A stretch of DNA of 8,320 bases from contig JBGSQB010000223.1 in assembly GCA_041738285.1 (NCBI GenBank), positions 1 through 8,320 on the forward strand, in the 5' to 3' direction. Below, piece by piece: positions 4,630 through 8,320 of this stretch; the stretch's first letter is position 1; every line of letters starts with the position of its first letter. The notes under the pieces are model-generated. The model ran no database searches. It saw only the letters and a program-made list of their open reading frames with translations, and was not told the origin of the DNA. A program made the position numbers and the translations under genes. The stretch comes from SZUA-521 sp041738285. Lineage in GTDB: Bacteria > Pseudomonadota > Gammaproteobacteria > Pseudomonadales > Azotimanducaceae.

Positions 4630-7335
4630 ATGACCAACGACAAACCGCTGGTGCTGGTCGACGGCTCGTCGTATCTGTTCCGCGCATTCCACGCGCTGCC
4701 GCCCCTGACCACCGCCGATGGCCGTCCAACTGGCGCGATTCGAGGTGTCATCGCGATGTTGCGGCGCCTCGCCAAGGATTACGTAGGCAGCCCGATCGCC
4801 GTGGTGTTCGACGCCAAGGGCAAGACGTTTCGGGACCGCATGTATCCGCAGTACAAGGCTAACCGCCCACCGATGCCGGACGAACTGCGTGCCCAGATCG
4901 AGCCGGTTCACGAGATCATCCGCGCCATGGGGTTGCCGCTCCTGATCGTCGATGACGTGGAGGCCGACGATGTCATCGGCACGCTGGCGACGCAGGCGAC
5001 GAACGGCAAGCGTGACGTGGTGGTTTCGACCTCCGACAAGGACTTCGCGCAGCTCGTGTCGGACCACGTGTCGCTGGTCAATACGATGTCGGATACGCGC
5101 ATGGACCGCGACGGCGTCAAAGAGAAGTTCGGCGTCACACCCGAGCAGATCGTCGACTACCTCGCGCTCATCGGTGACACCGTCGACAACATTCCTGGCG
5201 TTCCGAAGGTGGGACCGAAGACGGCAGCCAAATGGCTCGGTGAGTTCGGCAGCCTCGAAGGTGTCATCGAGCATGCCGCGGACATTGGCGGCAAGGTTGG
5301 CGAGAACCTGCGAGAGAGCATCGAGTTCTTGCCGTTGTCCAAAGCCCTGGCCACGATCAAGTGTGACGTCGATCTCGACATCGGTATTGCCGAACTCCTG
5401 CCCGGCAAACCAAATACCGATGCGCTGCGCGCCCTGTTCGAGTCACTCGAGTTCAGAAGCTGGATCGATGAGCTCGGTGCGACGGCACCGGCGCCAGCTG
5501 CTGATGCGCTCGCGCCGACGCCATCGGTGACGGAAGGTTACGAAACGGTGTTCGATCGCGCGGCACTCGATGTCTGGCTCGAGCGACTGCGCACCGCGGG
5601 GCAGTTCGCATTCGACACGGAAACGACGAGTCTCGACTACATGCAGGCGCGCATCGTCGGCGTCTCCTTCGCGGTGCCGGGTCGCGCGGCGTACGTGCCA
5701 TGCGGACACGACTATGCCGGCGCGCCGGATCAGTTGTCGCTCGACGACGTGCTCACCGCGCTGAAGCCACTGCTCGAAGACGCTGCGCTCTTCAAGATCG
5801 GTCAGAACGTCAAGTACGACTTGAACGTGCTGGCGCGCCACGGTGTGCATCTCGCAGGCATCGCCTTCGACACGATGCTCGAAAGCTATGTCATCGACAG
5901 CGTTGCCACTCGCCACAACATGGATGATCTTGCGCAGCGCTATCTCGGCGTTCGTACGATCACATTCGAGGAAGTTGCGGGCAAAGGCGCCAAGCAGCTG
6001 ACGTTCAATGACGTGCCCGTCGAGCAGGCAGCGACCTATGCGGCGGAAGATGCGGACGTCACGCTGCGATTGCACGACGTGTTGTGGCCGATGCTCACTG
6101 CCGTTCCGAAGCTCGAGCAAGTGTTCACTGCGATCGAGATGCCGCTGCTCGAAGTGCTGGCGCGAGTGGAGCGCACCGGCGCGCTCGTGGATGGCGATGC
6201 GCTCGTGCGGCAGAGTCAGGAACTCGACACCCGTATGCGTGAACTCGTCGAGCAGGCCTGGCACCTTGCCGGTGAGCAGTTCAACCTCGACTCACCCAAA
6301 CAGCTCGGCACCATTCTGTACCAGAAGCTGGCGCTGCCGGCGATGAAGAAGACGCCCGGCGGTGCCCCGTCGACCGCAGAGCCCGTGCTGGCAGAACTCG
6401 CACTCGATTACGAACTGCCCCGCGTCATCATGGACTATCGCAGCCTTGCCAAACTCAAGAGCACGTACACCGACAAGTTGCCGCTGCAGATCAATCAGCG
6501 CACCGGCCGCATACACACTTCGTACCATCAGGCCGTAGCCGCGACCGGACGACTATCCTCCTCCGATCCCAACCTGCAGAACATCCCGGTGCGCACCGCC
6601 GAAGGACGGCGCATCCGGCAAGCTTTCGTTGCGCCGCCCGGACGGTTGCTGATGGCGGCGGACTATTCGCAGATTGAGCTTCGCATCATGGCGCACCTGT
6701 CCGGTGACGTCGGATTGCGCGATGCCTTTGCCAAGGGGCTCGACGTGCATCGAGCCACGGCAGCGGAAGTGTTTGGTATTGCGCTGGATGATGTGTCGGC
6801 CGATCAGCGTCGCAGCGCGAAGGCGATCAACTTCGGCCTCATCTATGGCATGTCCGCGTTCGGGCTGTCGAGACAGCTGGGCGTCAGTCGCGGCGTTGCG
6901 CAGGAGTACATCGAGCGCTACTTCGCCCGCTATCCCGGCGTCGGTGCCTATATGGATCGCGTGCGCGCGAACGCAGCAAACGATGGCTATGTGGAAACCG
7001 TCTTCGGCCGCCGCCTGTATCTACCCGAGATCAACGCACGCAATGTTCAGCGCCGCCAGGCGGCGGAACGAACCGCCATCAATGCGCCGATGCAGGGCAC
7101 GGCCGCCGACATCATCAAGCGGGCGATGATCGAGGTCGATCGCTGGCTACGCGACGGCGGGCTCGATGCGCTCATGATCATGCAAGTGCACGATGAGCTG
7201 GTGTTCGAAGTCGCGGAAGGCGATTGTGCGCGGCTGTCCGAAGGCGTTGCCGAGCGTATGGCGGGGGCGGCAGATCTCGACGTCGCCCTCGTGGTCGACG
7301 TAGGTCAGGGCCACAATTGGGACGAAGCCCACTGA
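4630..7335 (+). CDS. polA: DNA polymerase I with 5' nuclease, 3'-5' exonuclease and polymerase domains
   Basis: A 901-residue enzyme (E. coli 928) for Okazaki fragment processing and repair synthesis. The 5' nuclease domain (about 1-285) has VDGSSYLFRAFH (D11), VFDAKG (D61), VEADDVIG (E111, D113, D114), STSDKDFAQL (D136, D138) and the helix-hairpin-helix GDTVDNIPGVPKVGPKTA. An Ala/Pro-rich linker (about 283-300) follows. The proofreading domain (about 305-500) keeps D329 and E331 (FDTET), D397 and Y470/D474 (YAAED), so it should be active. The polymerase domain has motif A ADYSQIELR (D678), the O-helix RRSAKAINFGLIYG (R727, K731, F735, Y739) and motif C QVHDELVFE (D855). F735 corresponds to E. 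coli F762. ATG 4630 gives the usual start just before KPLVLVDGSSYL; the frame is open to 4591. No clear Shine-Dalgarno is visible. The nearest good terminator is that of the downstream small RNA locus. Confidence 0.97.
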   Translation: MTNDKPLVLVDGSSYLFRAFHALPPLTTADGRPTGAIRGVIAMLRRLAKDYVGSPIAVVFDAKGKTFRDRMYPQYKANRPPMPDELRAQIEPVHEIIRAMGLPLLIVDDVEADDVIGTLATQATNGKRDVVVSTSDKDFAQLVSDHVSLVNTMSDTRMDRDGVKEKFGVTPEQIVDYLALIGDTVDNIPGVPKVGPKTAAKWLGEFGSLEGVIEHAADIGGKVGENLRESIEFLPLSKALATIKCDVDLDIGIAELLPGKPNTDALRALFESLEFRSWIDELGATAPAPAADALAPTPSVTEGYETVFDRAALDVWLERLRTAGQFAFDTETTSLDYMQARIVGVSFAVPGRAAYVPCGHDYAGAPDQLSLDDVLTALKPLLEDAALFKIGQNVKYDLNVLARHGVHLAGIAFDTMLESYVIDSVATRHNMDDLAQRYLGVRTITFEEVAGKGAKQLTFNDVPVEQAATYAAEDADVTLRLHDVLWPMLTAVPKLEQVFTAIEMPLLEVLARVERTGALVDGDALVRQSQELDTRMRELVEQAWHLAGEQFNLDSPKQLGTILYQKLALPAMKKTPGGAPSTAEPVLAELALDYELPRVIMDYRSLAKLKSTYTDKLPLQINQRTGRIHTSYHQAVAATGRLSSSDPNLQNIPVRTAEGRRIRQAFVAPPGRLLMAADYSQIELRIMAHLSGDVGLRDAFAKGLDVHRATAAEVFGIALDDVSADQRRSAKAINFGLIYGMSAFGLSRQLGVSRGVAQEYIERYFARYPGVGAYMDRVRANAANDGYVETVFGRRLYLPEINARNVQRRQAAERTAINAPMQGTAADIIKRAMIEVDRWLRDGGLDALMIMQVHDELVFEVAEGDCARLSEGVAERMAGAADLDVALVVDVGQGHNWDEAH

Positions 7336-7354
7336 CGCCGGAGCTGTTCGGCGT

Positions 7355-7383
7355 GGAACTTTGTCGGCGCCGCTGAAGTCTCA
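7355..7383 (+). promoter_or_regulatory. Extracytoplasmic-stress (RpoE/AlgU-type) promoter
   Basis: GGAACTT (7355-7361) is followed by 16 bases and GTCTCA (7378-7383). Read another way, this is GAACTT-N17-TCTCA. The -35 box matches the RpoE/AlgU consensus exactly, and the -10 box and spacing fit both the E. coli (GTCTAA-like) and Pseudomonas (TCTGA-like) forms. It starts 20 bases after the polA stop and points into the polA-engB gap. Transcription should begin near 7389-7391. Confidence 0.7.
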
Positions 7384-7389
7384 TCTGCC

Positions 7390-7510
7390 AGGCTGGTTGA
7401 CCACTGCCCTCATCCCCGAAATCCGCGATGGTGGTCGAGCGTGCGAAGCGGTTCCCCGACCGCATCCATCGCCAGCCCGCCCCGGTGCGGCCAACGCGCC
7501 GGGGCCCTTT

Positions 7511-7511
<1 letters not shown>
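7390..7511 (+). ncRNA. Candidate RpoE/AlgU-dependent small RNA in the polA-engB gap (ErsA/Spot 42 locus)
   Basis: A predicted transcript of about 122 nt between the stress-type promoter and a strong terminator, with no credible reading frame. Visible structure: stem TTGACCAC (7397-7404) with GTGGTCGA (7431-7438) around a 26-base C-rich loop holding CCCTCATCCCCGAAA; then GCGGT/ACCGC (7448-7463) around the loop TCCCCG; then the terminator hairpin. TCCCCGA occurs twice (7413-7419, 7453-7459), each time wholly or mostly in a loop. Such C-rich motifs can pair with Shine-Dalgarno regions. E. coli Spot 42 and P. aeruginosa ErsA (about 130 nt, AlgU-dependent) lie between polA and engB. Position, promoter class and size match ErsA best, but sequence homology was not tested. 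Regulation by envelope stress is inferred from the promoter. Exact ends are uncertain by a few bases. Confidence 0.65.
7479..7511 (+). terminator. Intrinsic terminator of the small RNA, also serving polA
   Basis: An 11-bp GC-rich stem, GCCCCGGTGCG (7479-7489) with CGCGCCGGGGC (7495-7505) including one T-G wobble, closes the loop GCCAA and is followed by CCTTTT. The T-run is short but the stem is very stable. It ends on the first base of the converging engB stop codon. There is no A-run on its left side, so it should work only on plus-strand transcripts. Confidence 0.85.
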
Positions 7512-8149
<638 letters not shown>

Positions 8150-8154
8150 CTTGG

Positions 8155-8184
8155 TATATAATCCGCGCGCTTTTTGTAACCCAA
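8155..8184 (-). promoter_or_regulatory. Possible opposing promoter for engB sharing the TATA core
   Basis: On the minus strand TTGGGT (8184-8179) is followed by 18 bases and TATATA (8160-8155). The -10 box overlaps the plus-strand TATAAT because the core GGTATATAATCC is nearly its own complement. The start point would fall at about 8148-8149, on the engB GTG. Confidence 0.35.
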
Positions 8185-8199
8185 CAAGTCTAACAAGCT

Positions 8200-8320
8200 A
8201 TGCGTCTTGACCAGACCTCTGTCGTCATCTTTGCTGCCTTGATTTGCATCACCAGCACCTTGCCCGCGTTTGCAGCGGGCGATGCGGCCGCGGGCGAAGC
8301 GCTTGCGGCGCCCTGCGGGG
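8200..8320 (+). CDS. Secreted protein, probably cytochrome c4-type (3' part outside window)
   Basis: The first 40 codons from ATG 8200, cut by the window end. The N-terminus has a hydrophobic signal peptide (VVIFAALICITSTLPAFA) with likely cleavage near AFA-AGD, then GDAAAGEALAAPCG. In c-type cytochromes a GDAAxGxxLAAxC stretch leads into the heme motif CxxCH, so C39 is probably its first cysteine; the histidine lies beyond the window. A cytochrome c4 gene next to and divergent from engB is known from Pseudomonas, which supports the call. Cytochrome c4 is a periplasmic diheme electron carrier to terminal oxidases, which fits the oxidase assembly genes nearby. A single-heme cytochrome of the same opening cannot be excluded. 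The Shine-Dalgarno signal is weak. Confidence 0.6.
   Translation, partial: MRLDQTSVVIFAALICITSTLPAFAAGDAAAGEALAAPCG

Noticed and set aside
4579..5274. Upstream extension of the DUF2782 frame to a 329-residue protein
   Set aside because: The extension is antisense to polA and would bury a clear signal peptide in the middle of the protein; AGGA plus GTG at 4578 gives a normal family length.
5443..6264. Minus-strand open frame of 273 codons inside polA
   Set aside because: It is fully antisense to the proofreading and linker region of an intact polA and shows no motif; it is a codon-bias shadow.
7335..7354. Hairpin ACGCCG/CGGCGT just after the polA stop as a polA terminator
   Set aside because: Only 6 bp with an 8-base loop and no T-run; it is probably not a terminator, though it could influence read-through towards the small RNA.
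7336..7510. Calling the small RNA Spot 42 itself
   Set aside because: The locus is the same, but the promoter is of RpoE/AlgU type rather than the CRP-controlled promoter of Spot 42, and I recognise no Spot 42 sequence; only an ErsA-like locus call is justified.

Overview
The window looks like core chromosome of a GC-rich gammaproteobacterium. The evidence is the order thrB – DUF2782 – polA – (small RNA locus) – engB – cytochrome c, an arrangement known from Pseudomonas, next to a cluster for assembly of an aa3-type cytochrome c oxidase. Coding density is high. I see no transposase, phage gene, tRNA, rRNA or CRISPR array. The genus cannot be fixed from the sequence alone.

Left part (1-3241, plus strand): the 3' end of a SURF1 gene, a membrane-anchored SCO-like protein with a CX3C motif, ctaA (heme A synthase), ctaB (heme O synthase) and a SCO1/SenC copper chaperone. 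These five reading frames overlap or nearly touch, so they are almost certainly one operon. CtaB makes heme O, CtaA converts it to heme A, SURF1 helps insert heme A, and SCO delivers copper to CuA. Two genes use TTG starts. A strong double hairpin fills the 48-bp gap to the next, convergent gene.

Middle (3290-4578, minus strand): a short DUF2782 secreted protein gene, then thrB (type II homoserine kinase), joined by a TGATG stop/start overlap. polA (4630-7335, plus) runs divergently from this pair and encodes a complete 901-residue DNA polymerase I with all three activities' catalytic residues intact.

Right part: the 175-bp gap between polA and engB carries a near-perfect extracytoplasmic-stress (RpoE/AlgU type) promoter, GGAACTT-N16-GTCTCA, followed about 100 bp later by a strong intrinsic terminator. 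Together they define a candidate small RNA of about 120 nt with two exposed UCCCCGA motifs. Spot 42 of E. coli and the AlgU-dependent ErsA of P. aeruginosa occupy this same polA/engB locus, so this is the most interesting element of the window. engB (minus strand) and a secreted, probable cytochrome c4-type protein (plus strand, cut by the window end) diverge from a nearly symmetric TATATAAT promoter core that may serve both directions.
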